Positions 22,798 to 32,257 of a stretch of DNA of 64,000 nucleotides are shown here, piece after piece. Position 1 is the stretch's first letter. Each line of letters starts with the position of its first letter. Under the pieces are notes generated by a model. It ran no database searches, was not told the DNA's origin, and worked only from the letters and a program-made list of their open reading frames with translations. The translations under genes and the position numbers were made by a program. Source of the stretch: Roseomonas sp. AR75 (GTDB taxonomy: Bacteria > Pseudomonadota > Alphaproteobacteria > Acetobacterales > Acetobacteraceae); NCBI RefSeq assembly GCF_005222815.1, contig NZ_STGB01000005.1, forward strand, positions 434,001 to 498,000, in the 5' to 3' direction.

Positions 22798-25587
22798 CTA
22801 CCCGAACGCCCCCACCTCATGCGCGATCACCGCGGAACACTCGCGCACCAGCGCGAAGAGCTGCCCCATGGGCACGAAGATCGCCGCATGCTCCTGCGCA
22901 TAGCTCGCCCCCGCTCGCGGCGGCGCGGGCTCGTGGAAATCCAGGCCGGCGGAGGCGTCCGGCGCCGCCGGGAACACCTCCGACAGCAGCGACAGCGCAC
23001 GCTCCACGTCCAGCTGCAGGATGCCGCGCAGCAGCGCCTCCCGCGTCGCGCCGTGGCGCGGGCTGAACTCCGGCACGCGCACCGCCAGCAGCCAGATGCG
23101 GTGGATCAGCGCGAGGCGCAGCGCGTGCAGCAGCACCAGGCGATCGGGCATGCGCGGCAACTCGGGCCAGGCGGCGCGCAGCGCCAGGTGATCCGCCTGC
23201 AACCGGCGGAACATCCGGCGCACCGCGGCGGAGAGATCGAGCTTTTCCAGCGCCGCGGCGACCGCCATCAGCTCCTCCCGCCGGCCGGGCCGCGCGGTGG
23301 CGCCGGCGCGGTCGAGCCAGGGGCCGGGATCGAGCGTGTCCACCGCGGCGCGCAGCACGCCGAGATCGCTCGCCGCCGCGGCATGCGCGGCCATCGCCAG
23401 CGCGCGGGCGAAGCGCGGGCTTTTTGCGCGGAGATCCGCGAAGGCATCCGGGTTCGCCGCGGCGGCGGCACCCAGCCCGTGTAGCGTGTTCGCCAGCCAG
23501 CCGAGCTGATGCAGGATCGCGTTGTTCGGGATGGCGCGAAGCTGCGAGGGATGCGTGATGCGCAGCGGCCCGCCGACGCCATCGGATTGCCGCGCCGCGG
23601 GGCGTGATCCGGTGCGGTCCAGCAGCCCCGGCCCGAAGGCGCCGAGCAGCGCGGCATAGCCGGGGTCCTCGACCAGCGCCGCCAGTTCGCCACGGATGGT
23701 GGCGAAAAAATCGGCGCCGAAATCGGCCTCGGCGTAGATCGGGTCGCCCTCCTCGCTCTCCGTCGCGAAGGCATGCTCGGCGATGCGGGCGATGGTGGCG
23801 GCGGCGAGGGCCGGCGTGCCGAACAGCAGGTAGCCGTCGCCGCCCTGGAAGCTGCTCTCCTCCCGCAGCCTGAGGCCGGCGCGGCGCAGCGCGGCGCGCG
23901 CGGCGGGCGGGGAGAGATAGGCGAAGCGATCGGCGAGGCTTCCGGGATGCGCGCCGCGGCCGATGCTCTCGCCATGCGTGTCGAACAGCACCAACTCGAT
24001 GTCGGCGAGGCCGTGCCGCCGGAGCTGCTCCGCCAGGCGCAGCTTCAGCCGCTCCGCGAGATAGGAGGCGGCGAGCTGGCCGACGTAGCGGCCGGAATCG
24101 GAATAGCCGAATTGCAGGCAGAGCCGGCCGTGATGGCGGATGTAGTCGCGGTACTGCGGGCTGCGCAGCGCCTCCTCCAGCACGCGCTCGCCGCGTTCCA
24201 GCGCGTCGGCCGTCTCGAAGAGCGGGGAGATCTCCACCTGCTTCTCGATGCCGAAGCGCCGCGCGAGCCACAGCGCCGACAGCAGCGTGTAGCCGGTCTC
24301 GGTCTCGGCGATCAGGAAGCGGATGGGCTGGCTGCCATCCACATGCTTGATGATCTGCGCGACCGTCATCATCAGCCGCGGCGCGCTCGCCTGCTCGGCC
24401 AGCAGGGCGCCGAAATCGAGCGGCTGCGCGGTGACCTCGGCCAGCGCCTGGTTCATCTGCGCGAGCAGGCCGCGGCGGCGCGACATGTCCTCCGGTGCGT
24501 CCGCGAGGCCGAGCCGCTGGCGCATCGCGTTGTGGAGCTGCGAGGCGTTCAGGCGGAAATGCGTATGCGCCAGCGCGAGGCCGTGCGAGGCGAGGCCGGC
24601 GCGCGCGACCGCCAGCGCCAGGCGCGTCTCCTCGTCCGGCGCGGTGGCGAGGGCGGAGGCGAACTGCTCGACCAGCGCATCGGTGTGGGTCAGCGCGGCG
24701 TCGCGGCCTTCGACCAGCGCCTTCGCGAAACGCTGCACCGCGGCGGGGTCGGCGCCTTCCGGCGCGGCAGCGAGCTGCGCGGCCACCGCGCCCTGCGCCG
24801 CCTGCACGCGCTGGCGCAGCACCGCCGCGCAATCGCCGAGCGGGGCAAGCTGCGAAGCCAGGCGTTCGAGCTGCAGCTTCTTCATCGTCAGCCGCAGCCG
24901 CAGCGTGTCCCACCAGCCGATATCGGTGCGGCCATCCGTGTCGTAGCCGACCCAGGAGGCCAGCAGCACAGGCCGCGGCGTGATGGCCTGCCAGCGGTCC
25001 CCCCAGATGCCCTTGGCGGCGGTCAGCAGCGCGCGGGTGAGATCGTCCAGCGCATCGCGGCCGCGCGCGATGGCCTCGGCCGCCTGGACGAATTCCTCCT
25101 GCAGGGTGGGCGCGGCAGGGCGATGCGGCAGGCCCTGGGGCAGCGCCTCGCCGGTGGCGGCGCGGGCGAGCGCGGCGTTGGTGGCGGGCGGCAGGGAGAA
25201 GGTGGGATGCGCGGTGAAGACCGCGGCGAAGCGCGGGCGCTCCACCGCCTCGCGATAGGCGGCGAAGGGGACGGGGCTGTCCTCCGGGTCGGGGCGCGCG
25301 AGGCGCGATGCCAGCGCGGCCATGGCGGCTTCCGCATCGCCGAGGCCGACATAGGCGGCGATACGCCCGGCACGGTCGCGCGCGGCATCGCCGGCGAGGC
25401 GGGCGATCATCGCGGCGGTCAGCGCGGGGTCGAGGCGGCCGTCGTCAAAGCGGCGACTGATGGCCAGCGCGATGGACAGGACCGGATCGCCGAAGGGATC
25501 GGAGACCGCGGCCTCCCGCGCGGCGCGCAGGCGTTCCTGCAGCTCGGCGAGCGTCGCGTCAGCGGGGTCGAGGGGCATGTCGTCCAT
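22798..25587 (-). CDS. ppc: phosphoenolpyruvate carboxylase, divergent
   Basis: Protein of 929 residues, the normal PEPC length, which would carboxylate phosphoenolpyruvate to oxaloacetate to refill the TCA cycle. The first catalytic block FTAHPT with H127 is intact. The second block reads GYSDSGRYVG (about 492-501) where the family has a lysine after GYSDS. The third, normally FHGRGGxxGRGG, reads FDTHGESIGRG (about 534-544). The overall PEPC fold is clear but the substrate-binding loops differ from E. coli enzymes. The start at 25587 (MDDMPLDP) was chosen because homology begins there. It is divergent from an MgtC-like gene. Confidence 0.82.
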   Translation of the reverse strand: MDDMPLDPADATLAELQERLRAAREAAVSDPFGDPVLSIALAISRRFDDGRLDPALTAAMIARLAGDAARDRAGRIAAYVGLGDAEAAMAALASRLARPDPEDSPVPFAAYREAVERPRFAAVFTAHPTFSLPPATNAALARAATGEALPQGLPHRPAAPTLQEEFVQAAEAIARGRDALDDLTRALLTAAKGIWGDRWQAITPRPVLLASWVGYDTDGRTDIGWWDTLRLRLTMKKLQLERLASQLAPLGDCAAVLRQRVQAAQGAVAAQLAAAPEGADPAAVQRFAKALVEGRDAALTHTDALVEQFASALATAPDEETRLALAVARAGLASHGLALAHTHFRLNASQLHNAMRQRLGLADAPEDMSRRRGLLAQMNQALAEVTAQPLDFGALLAEQASAPRLMMTVAQIIKHVDGSQPIRFLIAETETGYTLLSALWLARRFGIEKQVEISPLFETADALERGERVLEEALRSPQYRDYIRHHGRLCLQFGYSDSGRYVGQLAASYLAERLKLRLAEQLRRHGLADIELVLFDTHGESIGRGAHPGSLADRFAYLSPPAARAALRRAGLRLREESSFQGGDGYLLFGTPALAAATIARIAEHAFATESEEGDPIYAEADFGADFFATIRGELAALVEDPGYAALLGAFGPGLLDRTGSRPAARQSDGVGGPLRITHPSQLRAIPNNAILHQLGWLANTLHGLGAAAAANPDAFADLRAKSPRFARALAMAAHAAAASDLGVLRAAVDTLDPGPWLDRAGATARPGRREELMAVAAALEKLDLSAAVRRMFRRLQADHLALRAAWPELPRMPDRLVLLHALRLALIHRIWLLAVRVPEFSPRHGATREALLRGILQLDVERALSLLSEVFPAAPDASAGLDFHEPAPPRAGASYAQEHAAIFVPMGQLFALVRECSAVIAHEVGAFG

Positions 25588-25601
25588 GGCAGGGCCATGC
25601 T

Positions 25602-25616
25602 GCACTTGCGAAGTGC
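25602..25616. promoter_or_regulatory. operator-like dyad upstream of ppc
   Basis: GCACTT-GCG-AAGTGC is a perfect dyad with six-base arms and a three-base centre, 15 bp upstream of the ppc start, in the divergent gap to the MgtC-family gene. The regulator is unknown. Confidence 0.35.
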
Positions 25617-25760
25617 CGGCTTTCCAGCACGGAATTGCGGCAGCGCAGCATTTTCCGGCCGGGCTGGTCGTCCCCTGCCTGTGTCGCGTGTCCCGCCTGC
25701 CCATGCGTTGGGCGGAACGCCCTCCCCCGCCGCGCGCGGCATGCCAAGACTGGCGGCGCC

Positions 25761-26261
25761 ATGAACGACGCGATCGTCGCCTGGGTCGAGGCGCTCTACA
25801 TCGGCTATCCCGGGCTGGCGAAGCTGTCGGTCCTGCTGATCGCCTTCCTGCTCGGCGCCGCGATCGGCATCGAGCGCGGGATCTCCACCAGTTCGGTCGG
25901 CATCCGCACCTGCACGCTTGTGGCGCTGGCCTCGGCCGCCTTCGCCACGCTGATCGTGGAGCGGGTGCCGGAAAGCGGCTGGGGGCACGGCTTCGGCGCG
26001 GTGGCGACGGGGGTGGGCTTCCTCGGCGCGGGCGCGATCATCAAGGGCGCGGGACGGTCGGCGGTGACCGGGCTGGGCGAGGCTGGGACGATCTGGTGCG
26101 TGGCGATGATCGGGCTGCTGATCGGCGCGCGGGAATTCGTGACGGGGATCTTCGTCACGCTGCTGGTGCTGGCGATCAACTTCCTGCTGCGCCCGGTGGC
26201 GGCGCTGATCGACCGGCATCGGGCGATGCGGAAGCCGGAGGATGACGTGCTGAACGGGTAG
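25761..26261 (+). CDS. MgtC/SapB family membrane protein
   Basis: Inner-membrane protein of 166 residues with about four to five helices. MgtC-family signatures are present: LLGAAIGIERG, SVGIRTCTLVALASA and GVGFLGAGAIIK. Family members are linked to growth in low magnesium and to control of F-type ATPase or phosphate uptake. The C-terminal regulatory domain of longer MgtC proteins is missing, as in short SapB-type members. ATG at 25761; an upstream in-frame ATG at 25635 would add an unlikely leader. It stands alone and is divergent from ppc. Confidence 0.9.
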   Translation: MNDAIVAWVEALYIGYPGLAKLSVLLIAFLLGAAIGIERGISTSSVGIRTCTLVALASAAFATLIVERVPESGWGHGFGAVATGVGFLGAGAIIKGAGRSAVTGLGEAGTIWCVAMIGLLIGAREFVTGIFVTLLVLAINFLLRPVAALIDRHRAMRKPEDDVLNG

Positions 26262-26290
26262 CGCGCGGTGCGCAGGTGGCGCTGTCGGTC

Positions 26291-26334
26291 GGGCCCCCAC
26301 CCCGGCCCTCCCCCGCATGCGGGGGAGGGAGAAG
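26291..26334. repeat. dispersed C/G-rich hairpin repeat
   Basis: GCCCCCACCCCGGCCCTCC leads into the near-perfect hairpin CCCTCCCCCGCATGCGGGGG with its GAGGG end. It lies between the convergent MgtC-family and binding-protein genes, where it could end both transcripts. Confidence 0.8.
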
Positions 26335-26338
26335 GGCA

Positions 26339-27883
26339 CTATTGCGGGCGGACCATCATGGCGTTGAAGCGGCGCTCGGGGCGGGATTCGATCACCAGGC
26401 CCTGGCGCGCGGCGAATTGCCAGGCGGGATGGAAGACGGGGATCAGCGCCACGTCCTCGAAGGCGGCGTCGATGGCGGCGTGCAACTTCTGGCGACGCTT
26501 GTCGGGGTCGATCTCGCTCATCGCGGCCTGGATCAGCGCATCGACCTGCGGGTTGGAGTAGCGCACGCGGTTGGCGTTGCCGTAGCCGCGGCCGGCTTCG
26601 TAGGTGTGCACCACGGCGCGCGGGCCCTCGCCGGCCTCGTTGGTGCCGTATTGCGCGATGAAGGCGGAATAGGCCTGGCGCGTCGCCTCGGTGAAGAAGA
26701 CCTGGCCGGCGACGCCGGCGACCTGCGCCTGGATGCCGGCGCGGGTCCACATCTGCGCGATGGCCTGGGCGATCTGCGAATCCTTGGGGTAGCGGTCCGT
26801 CGTGGCGTGCAGCGTCAGGCGGAAGCCGTCGGGGAAGCCGGCCTCGGCCAGCAGCGCGCGGGCGCGGGCGGGGTCGTAGGGCGTCGGCCGCAGGTTCGGG
26901 CTGGTGCCGTCGATGCTGCTGGGCAGGAACTGGCTGGCCGGCGTGGCGGTGCCTTCCATCAGGCGTTCCGTGATGGCGTTGCGGTCGATCGCCATCGACA
27001 GCGCCTGGCGCACGCGGCGGTCGCGCAGCGGGTTCGCCACCGGCTGGCCGTCGCGGCCGGCGACGAAGGGACTCTCGGCGCGGGCGGAATCGAGCGCGAT
27101 GTAGTGGACGACCGCCGCCTCGCCGCTGAACAGGCGGAACCGTGGATCGGCCTCGATCCGCGCCTTGTCCGCCGCCGGCACCTGGTCGATCGCGTCCACA
27201 TCGCCCGCCAGCAGCGCCGCGACGCGGGAGGGATCGCGCGGGATGGTGCGGATCGTCACCGACTGCCAGGGCGCGCGCCCGCCCCAATAGGCGTCGTTGC
27301 GCGCGATGACGAGGTTGTCGCTGTTCGTCCAGGAGGTGAAGCGATAGGGGCCTGTGCCGTTGACGCGCCCGGCGTTGAAGTCGCTGGTGGACTGGCCGGC
27401 GTCGCGTTCCGACAGCAGCAGCACGCGCGCGACGTCGCCGGGCAGCGTCGCGGTCGGCGTGTTGGTGATGATGCGGATGCGGTGGTCGTTGATGACCTGC
27501 ACCTCCTTCACCGGGCGGATGAAGGGGGTGAACAGCGCGGGGCTGTTCGGCACGGTCGGCACGCGGGCGAAGGTCGCGACGATGTCGCGCGCGGTGAAGG
27601 GCGTGCCGTCGTGGAAGCGCACGCCCTGGCGCAGCTCGAATTCCCAGGTGTTCGGGTCGATCATGCGCCAGGCGGTGGCGAGCGCGGGCTTCACTTCCAG
27701 CGACGGGCTGATCTCGGTCAGGCCCTCGAAGATCTGCGGATGCGCGCTGCCCGCGGGGAAGCCGTTGAAGAAATGCGGGTCCATCGTGTTGAGCTGGAGA
27801 TTCGTCCCCAGCGTCAGCGTCTGCGCCGCGGCCATGCTGGTGCTCGCGGCCAGGATCGCCGCCGCGATGATCGTTCTGCGCAT
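26339..27883 (-). CDS. ABC transporter substrate-binding protein, peptide/opine (DppA/SBP_bac_5) family
   Basis: Periplasmic receptor of 514 residues. A Sec leader MRRTIIAAAILAASTSMAAA ends at an A-x-A site near residue 20. Family blocks: NTMDPHFFNGF, WEFELRQGVRFHDGTPFTA, GTGPYRF and RQALSMAIDR. The ATG at 27883 has GGGAGGC upstream. No permease or ATPase genes are adjacent; it is divergent from an M81 peptidase gene, which suggests uptake of small peptides that the peptidase then cleaves. Ligand unknown. Confidence 0.9.
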   Translation of the reverse strand: MRRTIIAAAILAASTSMAAAQTLTLGTNLQLNTMDPHFFNGFPAGSAHPQIFEGLTEISPSLEVKPALATAWRMIDPNTWEFELRQGVRFHDGTPFTARDIVATFARVPTVPNSPALFTPFIRPVKEVQVINDHRIRIITNTPTATLPGDVARVLLLSERDAGQSTSDFNAGRVNGTGPYRFTSWTNSDNLVIARNDAYWGGRAPWQSVTIRTIPRDPSRVAALLAGDVDAIDQVPAADKARIEADPRFRLFSGEAAVVHYIALDSARAESPFVAGRDGQPVANPLRDRRVRQALSMAIDRNAITERLMEGTATPASQFLPSSIDGTSPNLRPTPYDPARARALLAEAGFPDGFRLTLHATTDRYPKDSQIAQAIAQMWTRAGIQAQVAGVAGQVFFTEATRQAYSAFIAQYGTNEAGEGPRAVVHTYEAGRGYGNANRVRYSNPQVDALIQAAMSEIDPDKRRQKLHAAIDAAFEDVALIPVFHPAWQFAARQGLVIESRPERRFNAMMVRPQ

Positions 27884-27920
27884 GCCTGCCTCCCGTAGGT
27901 CTGGGGCGCATCCTGCACGG

Positions 27921-27936
27921 GGCGCGTGGACGCGCC
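27921..27936. promoter_or_regulatory. dyad in the divergent gap between binding protein and M81 peptidase
   Basis: GGCGCG-TGGA-CGCGCC forms a perfect dyad with six-base arms in the 95-bp space that must hold the promoters of both divergent genes. In a GC-rich genome such a dyad can arise by chance. Confidence 0.25.
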
Positions 27937-27978
27937 AAGGCCAGCGTGCCAGCCTGACCGCGGAGGAGATTTTCGGGC

Positions 27979-29526
27979 ATGAAACCACCCAGGATCGCGC
28001 TCGGCAGCTTCATGCTGGAGAGCAACGGCCATTCGCCGGTAGCGACGCGGGAGGAGTTCGAGGGCTCCTGCTGGCTGGAAGGGGCGGCGCTGCAGGCCGA
28101 CCTGGCGAAGCCGGCGCCGCGCGCCTCGGCGGGGCTTTCGGGCTTCATGCGGGCGATGGAGGCGGGGCGGCCCTGGGAGCCGGTGTTCACCATCGCGGCG
28201 ACGGCCGGCGCCTCCGGCCCGATCGACCAGGCGGTGTTCGATGACATCTGCGCGCGGCTGGTGGCGGCGTTGCGCGCGGCGATGCCGCTGGACGGCGTGT
28301 TCCTGGCGCTGCATGGCGCGGCGACGGCGACGGTGGACCGCGACCCCGACGGCACGCTGCTGCGCATGGTGCGGGAGGTGGTGGGGCCGGATGTGCCGGT
28401 GCTCGCCACGCTCGACCTGCACTGCAACGTGTCGTGGGAGATGGTGAAGCAGGCCGACATGCTCTGCGGCTTCATCACCAACCCGCATGTGGACCAGGCG
28501 GAGCGCGGCGCGGAATGCGCGGGCGTGATGCGCTGGATGCTCGGTGGCGGCAGGCCGCGCATGGCACTCGGAAAACTGCCCTTCATCCCGCCGGCGACGA
28601 GCCAGAACACGGCGGGCGGGCCGTATGCGGACGCGATCGCCTATGGGCAGCGCTTCCTGGACCATGAGGTGCTGAACGTCTCGGTGGTCTCGGGCTTCTC
28701 GCTGGGCGACACGCCGAAGAACGGGCTTTCGGTGATGGTGACGACGCGCACCGATGCGGCGCGGGCGCAGGCGGTCGCGTCCGACATCGCCGCCTGGATC
28801 TGGTCCACCCGCGCGAAATGGGTGACCAACCTGACGAGCCTGGAGGACGCGACGCGCATGGCGCTCGAGGCCGGGCGCGATGCGCAGAAGCCATCCCTGC
28901 TGTTCGCGGATGTCGCGGACAATCCCGGCGGTGGCGGGCGCGGCAATACCGCCTTCATCCTGGAAAGCTTCGTGAAGGCGGGCGTCGAGGGCGCGGTCTT
29001 CGGCATCCACAACGATCCCGCTTTGGCGGCGGAGGCGCATGCGAAGGGCCTTGGCGCGCGCTTCCTGGCCCGCTTCAACCGCGACGAGACCAACGTGTTC
29101 TCGAAACCCTTCGAGGCGGAGGCGGTGGTGGAGGCGCTGACGGATGGCGAGGTGGTGGGCCGCCGCGGCATTTATCGCGGGCGCAGCGTCTCGCTCGGCC
29201 TGACCGCGCTGCTGCGCATCGGCGGCGTGCGCGTGGCCGTGGTGACGCAGCGGCGCCAGCTTGCCGAGCCGCGCATGGTGGAAAGCCTCGGCGTCGATCT
29301 GCGCGCGGTGCGGTCGCTGGTGGTGAAGTCGCGCGGGCATTTCCGCGCGGGCTTCGACGACATCTGGTCGCCCGACCGCATCATCGAGGTGGATGTGCCG
29401 GGCCTGACCACGGTCGTGCTCAGCCGCGTGCCGTGGCGGGAAGTGCCGCGGCCGATCTATCCGCTCGACCCCGAACTGGAATGGACGCCGCCGGCGCCGG
29501 AGGCGGTGCCGGTGCGCGGCGGCTGA
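27979..29526 (+). CDS. M81 family metallopeptidase (MlrC-like)
   Basis: Zn-dependent peptidase-like protein of 515 residues. It matches microcystinase C family organisation: an N-terminal MlrC domain with FMLESNGHSP, LHGAATA and LDLHCNVS (about 144-151), then a C-terminal domain with DVADNPGGGGRGN. MlrC degrades the linear peptides left from microcystin, but most family members in proteobacteria have unknown substrates and many sit beside peptide ABC transporters, as here. The start has a GGAGGAG sequence upstream. A sulfatase gene follows after 30 bp in the same direction. Confidence 0.9.
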   Translation: MKPPRIALGSFMLESNGHSPVATREEFEGSCWLEGAALQADLAKPAPRASAGLSGFMRAMEAGRPWEPVFTIAATAGASGPIDQAVFDDICARLVAALRAAMPLDGVFLALHGAATATVDRDPDGTLLRMVREVVGPDVPVLATLDLHCNVSWEMVKQADMLCGFITNPHVDQAERGAECAGVMRWMLGGGRPRMALGKLPFIPPATSQNTAGGPYADAIAYGQRFLDHEVLNVSVVSGFSLGDTPKNGLSVMVTTRTDAARAQAVASDIAAWIWSTRAKWVTNLTSLEDATRMALEAGRDAQKPSLLFADVADNPGGGGRGNTAFILESFVKAGVEGAVFGIHNDPALAAEAHAKGLGARFLARFNRDETNVFSKPFEAEAVVEALTDGEVVGRRGIYRGRSVSLGLTALLRIGGVRVAVVTQRRQLAEPRMVESLGVDLRAVRSLVVKSRGHFRAGFDDIWSPDRIIEVDVPGLTTVVLSRVPWREVPRPIYPLDPELEWTPPAPEAVPVRGG

Positions 29527-29556
29527 ACGACGAAACTTCAGGAGGAAGCGAGCCGC

Positions 29557-31002
29557 ATGGCGAAGCCGATGAACATGCTCGTCATCATGTCCGACGAGCA
29601 CAACAAATACGTGGCGGGATACGCGGGCCATCCCGTGGTGACCACGCCGGCGCTGGACGGCATGGCGCAGGCGGGCACGCGCTTCACGGCGGCGTACACC
29701 CCCTCCCCCATCTGCGTCCCCGCGCGCGCCGCCTTCGCCACGGGCCAGCCGGTGCATCGCAATGCCTGCTGGGACAACGCCATCGCCTATCGCGGCCAGA
29801 TGAAATCCTGGCACCACGCGCTGCGCGAGCGCGGGCACCACGTCGCCTCCATCGGCAAGCTGCATTTCCGCGGCCATGAGGGCGACGACGACGGCTTCAC
29901 CGAGACGATCCTGCCGATGCAGATCACCAACGGCACGGGCGACGTGACGATGCTGATCCGCGACCCCGACGACATCCGCGAGACCGCCGCGCGCAAGCTG
30001 CTGAAGGAAGCCGGCCCGGGCGAGAGCAGCTACACGCTGTACGACCGCCAGGTGGCCGCGCAGGCCCAGGTCTGGCTGCGCACGAAGGGCGCGCAGAAGC
30101 AGGACAAGCCCTGGGTGCTGTTCGTCTCCATGGTCGCGCCGCATTTCCCGCTGACCGCGCCGCCGGAGCACTACTACCGCTACTACGAGCAGACGCTGCC
30201 GCGGCCGAAGCTGGCGACGGCGGAGGAGCGGCCGAAGCATCCCTATGTGCAGACCTTCGCAAAACGCTCCGACCACTACCGGCATTTCACGTCGCCGGAC
30301 GATTTGCAGCGCTGCCTGGCCGGCTATTTCGGCCTGGTCTCCTTCATGGACGAGAATGTCGGCAAGATCCTGCGCGCGCTGCAGGAGGCCGGGCTCGATG
30401 GCAATACGCGCGTGGTCTACACCTCCGACCACGGCGACAACCTCGGCACGCGCGGCCTCTGGGGCAAGGCGACGATGTATGAGGAAAGCGCAGGCATCCC
30501 GATGATCATGACCGGGCCCGATGTGCCGCACGCCAGCTGCGGCACGCCGGTGACGCTGTGCGACCTGTCCGCGACGATCCTGGATGCGGTGGGCGCGGGC
30601 GATGCGGTGGCCGAGATGGGGCTGCCCGGCGTCTCGCTGCTCGATCTGGCGGGCAAGCCGACGCAGGACCGCGCGGCGCTGTCGGAGTTCCACACCTATG
30701 GCCCCGACGGCATGGCGATGATCCGCACGCCGCGCTGGAAATACGTGCGCTATGTCGGCGCGCCGCCGCAGCTTTTCGACATGGAGAACGACCCGGAGGA
30801 GCTTTCGGACCTCGGCGAGGATCCCGCGCATGCGGCGGTGCGCGCGATGATGGAGGAACGGCTGCGCGCGCTGGTGGACCTGGATGATGCCGACCGGCGC
30901 GCCAAGGCGGACCAGGCGGCGATGATCGCGCATTACGGCGGCGAGGCGGCGATCCGCGCGCGGGAACGCATGGCCTATACGCCGCCGCCGACGGCGCGGT
31001 GA
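29557..31002 (+). CDS. type I sulfatase, choline-sulfatase-like
   Basis: Alkaline-phosphatase-superfamily hydrolase of 481 residues. The formylglycine motif is C53-V-P-A-R (SPICVPARAAF). Metal-binding regions are MSDEHN near the N-terminus and YTSDHGDNLG later. There is no signal peptide, so it is probably cytoplasmic, as choline sulfatases are. A GGAGGAAGC ribosome binding site supports the start. Activity needs a formylglycine-generating enzyme encoded elsewhere. It lies 30 bp after the M81 gene, so the two are probably co-transcribed. Substrate unknown; phosphonate hydrolases share the fold. Confidence 0.88.
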   Translation: MAKPMNMLVIMSDEHNKYVAGYAGHPVVTTPALDGMAQAGTRFTAAYTPSPICVPARAAFATGQPVHRNACWDNAIAYRGQMKSWHHALRERGHHVASIGKLHFRGHEGDDDGFTETILPMQITNGTGDVTMLIRDPDDIRETAARKLLKEAGPGESSYTLYDRQVAAQAQVWLRTKGAQKQDKPWVLFVSMVAPHFPLTAPPEHYYRYYEQTLPRPKLATAEERPKHPYVQTFAKRSDHYRHFTSPDDLQRCLAGYFGLVSFMDENVGKILRALQEAGLDGNTRVVYTSDHGDNLGTRGLWGKATMYEESAGIPMIMTGPDVPHASCGTPVTLCDLSATILDAVGAGDAVAEMGLPGVSLLDLAGKPTQDRAALSEFHTYGPDGMAMIRTPRWKYVRYVGAPPQLFDMENDPEELSDLGEDPAHAAVRAMMEERLRALVDLDDADRRAKADQAAMIAHYGGEAAIRARERMAYTPPPTAR

Positions 31003-31053
31003 AAGGCGGCGCGTGAGGAGTGCTGATCCCGGGGAGTCGGTCGCGCCCTCACC

Positions 31054-31102
31054 TACCCTCGCTGCGCGAGGGTCCCCCCCTCTCCCATTGCATGGGAGAG
31101 GG
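31054..31102. repeat. double hairpin, variant of the dispersed repeat
   Basis: Two hairpins in tandem: ACCCTCGCTGCGCGAGGGT (31054-31072), then CCCTCTCCCATTG/CATGGGAGAGGG (about 31078-31102). They lie after the sulfatase gene in a 238-bp gap otherwise lacking features. Either could end transcription, though no T-run follows. Confidence 0.6.
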
Positions 31103-31240
31103 ATTCTTGGACGCCGCATGCTTTCCCTCCGCCATGGCGCGGGAGCTAGCAGAGGGGATGCTTGAACCAGGGCACGCGTAGCAGGCACGCTGTACACAGG
31201 CACGGCACCAGAACGCCGGCCGCAACGGGAGGAAGGTCGC

Positions 31241-32221
31241 ATGCGCATACACGCCGTCTCGCGCCGCACCCTTGGCGCGCTCGCCCTGACGCTGCCCCTG
31301 GCGCGCGCCGCGCGCGCGCAGGAAGCCTATCCCACGCGGCCGGTGCGCATGGTCGTGCCTTTCGCGGCCGGCGGGTCCACCGACATCCTCGCACGGCTGA
31401 TCGCGCAGCACCTCTCCACCAGGCTCGAGCAGCAATTCATCGTCGAGAACAAGCCGGGCGCGGGGACGAACATTGCGGCCGAATTCGTCGTGAAGTCGCG
31501 GCCGGATGGCTACACCCTGCTGTTCGGCGCGGCAGCGATGGCAACCAACCCCTCGCTGCTGCCCTCCATGCCCTACGACATGTTCAAGGACCTCGCCCCC
31601 ATCGCGGTGATCGGGCGCACGCCGCTGGTGCTGGTGGTGCATCCCTCCGTGCCCGCGCGCAACGTGCAGGAGCTGCTGGCGCTGGCGCGCAGCCAGCCGC
31701 AGGGCATGAACGCCGCCACCGGCGGAAACGGCACCATCCCGCATCTCGCCACCGAGTTGCTGCGCTTCGAATCCGGCGCGCCGCTGACGCATATCCCCTA
31801 TCGCGGCCAGGCCACGGCGATGCCGGATGTGCTCTCCGGCCGCGTGCCGATGATGCTGGAGAGCATCCCGCCGCTGCTGCCGGTGATCCGCAACGGCGAG
31901 TTGCGCGCCCTGGCCGTGGCCGAGCCCGAACGCCTGACCCTGCTGCCGGATGTGCCGACGCTGATCGAATCCGGCTTCCCCGGCTTCTCCGCCGCGGCCT
32001 GGAACGCGATGTTCGCGCCGGCCGGCACGCCGGCGCCGATCCTGGCGAAGCTGAATGCGGAGGTGAACGCGATCATGCGCCAGCCCGATGTGGTCGCGCG
32101 CTTCGCCGAACTCGGCGCGCGTCCCGTGGGCGGCACGCCGGAGGAGATGCAGCGCTTCCTGCGCGCCGAGGTGGATCGCTGGGCCGAGGTGGTCCGCCGC
32201 TCAGGCGCGAAGGCGAACTGA
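31241..32221 (+). CDS. Bug-family (TctC-like) tripartite tricarboxylate transporter receptor 1
   Basis: Periplasmic solute receptor of 326 residues. The leader begins MRIHAVSRRTLGALALTLPL, a twin-arginine-like signal, and ends near RARAQ. Bug motifs are plain: YPTRPVRMVVPFAAGGSTDI near the N-terminus, VENKPGAGTN, and the late LPDVPTLIESGFPG. Bug proteins bind carboxylates or other small solutes, usually for TctAB, but no tctA or tctB lies in the window; many Bug receptors are orphans. The next gene is a second Bug receptor 36 bp downstream. Ligand unknown. Confidence 0.93.
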   Translation: MRIHAVSRRTLGALALTLPLARAARAQEAYPTRPVRMVVPFAAGGSTDILARLIAQHLSTRLEQQFIVENKPGAGTNIAAEFVVKSRPDGYTLLFGAAAMATNPSLLPSMPYDMFKDLAPIAVIGRTPLVLVVHPSVPARNVQELLALARSQPQGMNAATGGNGTIPHLATELLRFESGAPLTHIPYRGQATAMPDVLSGRVPMMLESIPPLLPVIRNGELRALAVAEPERLTLLPDVPTLIESGFPGFSAAAWNAMFAPAGTPAPILAKLNAEVNAIMRQPDVVARFAELGARPVGGTPEEMQRFLRAEVDRWAEVVRRSGAKAN

Positions 32222-32257
32222 ATGCGCAAGCACGCGCGCAACCCGGGAGGAGACCGC

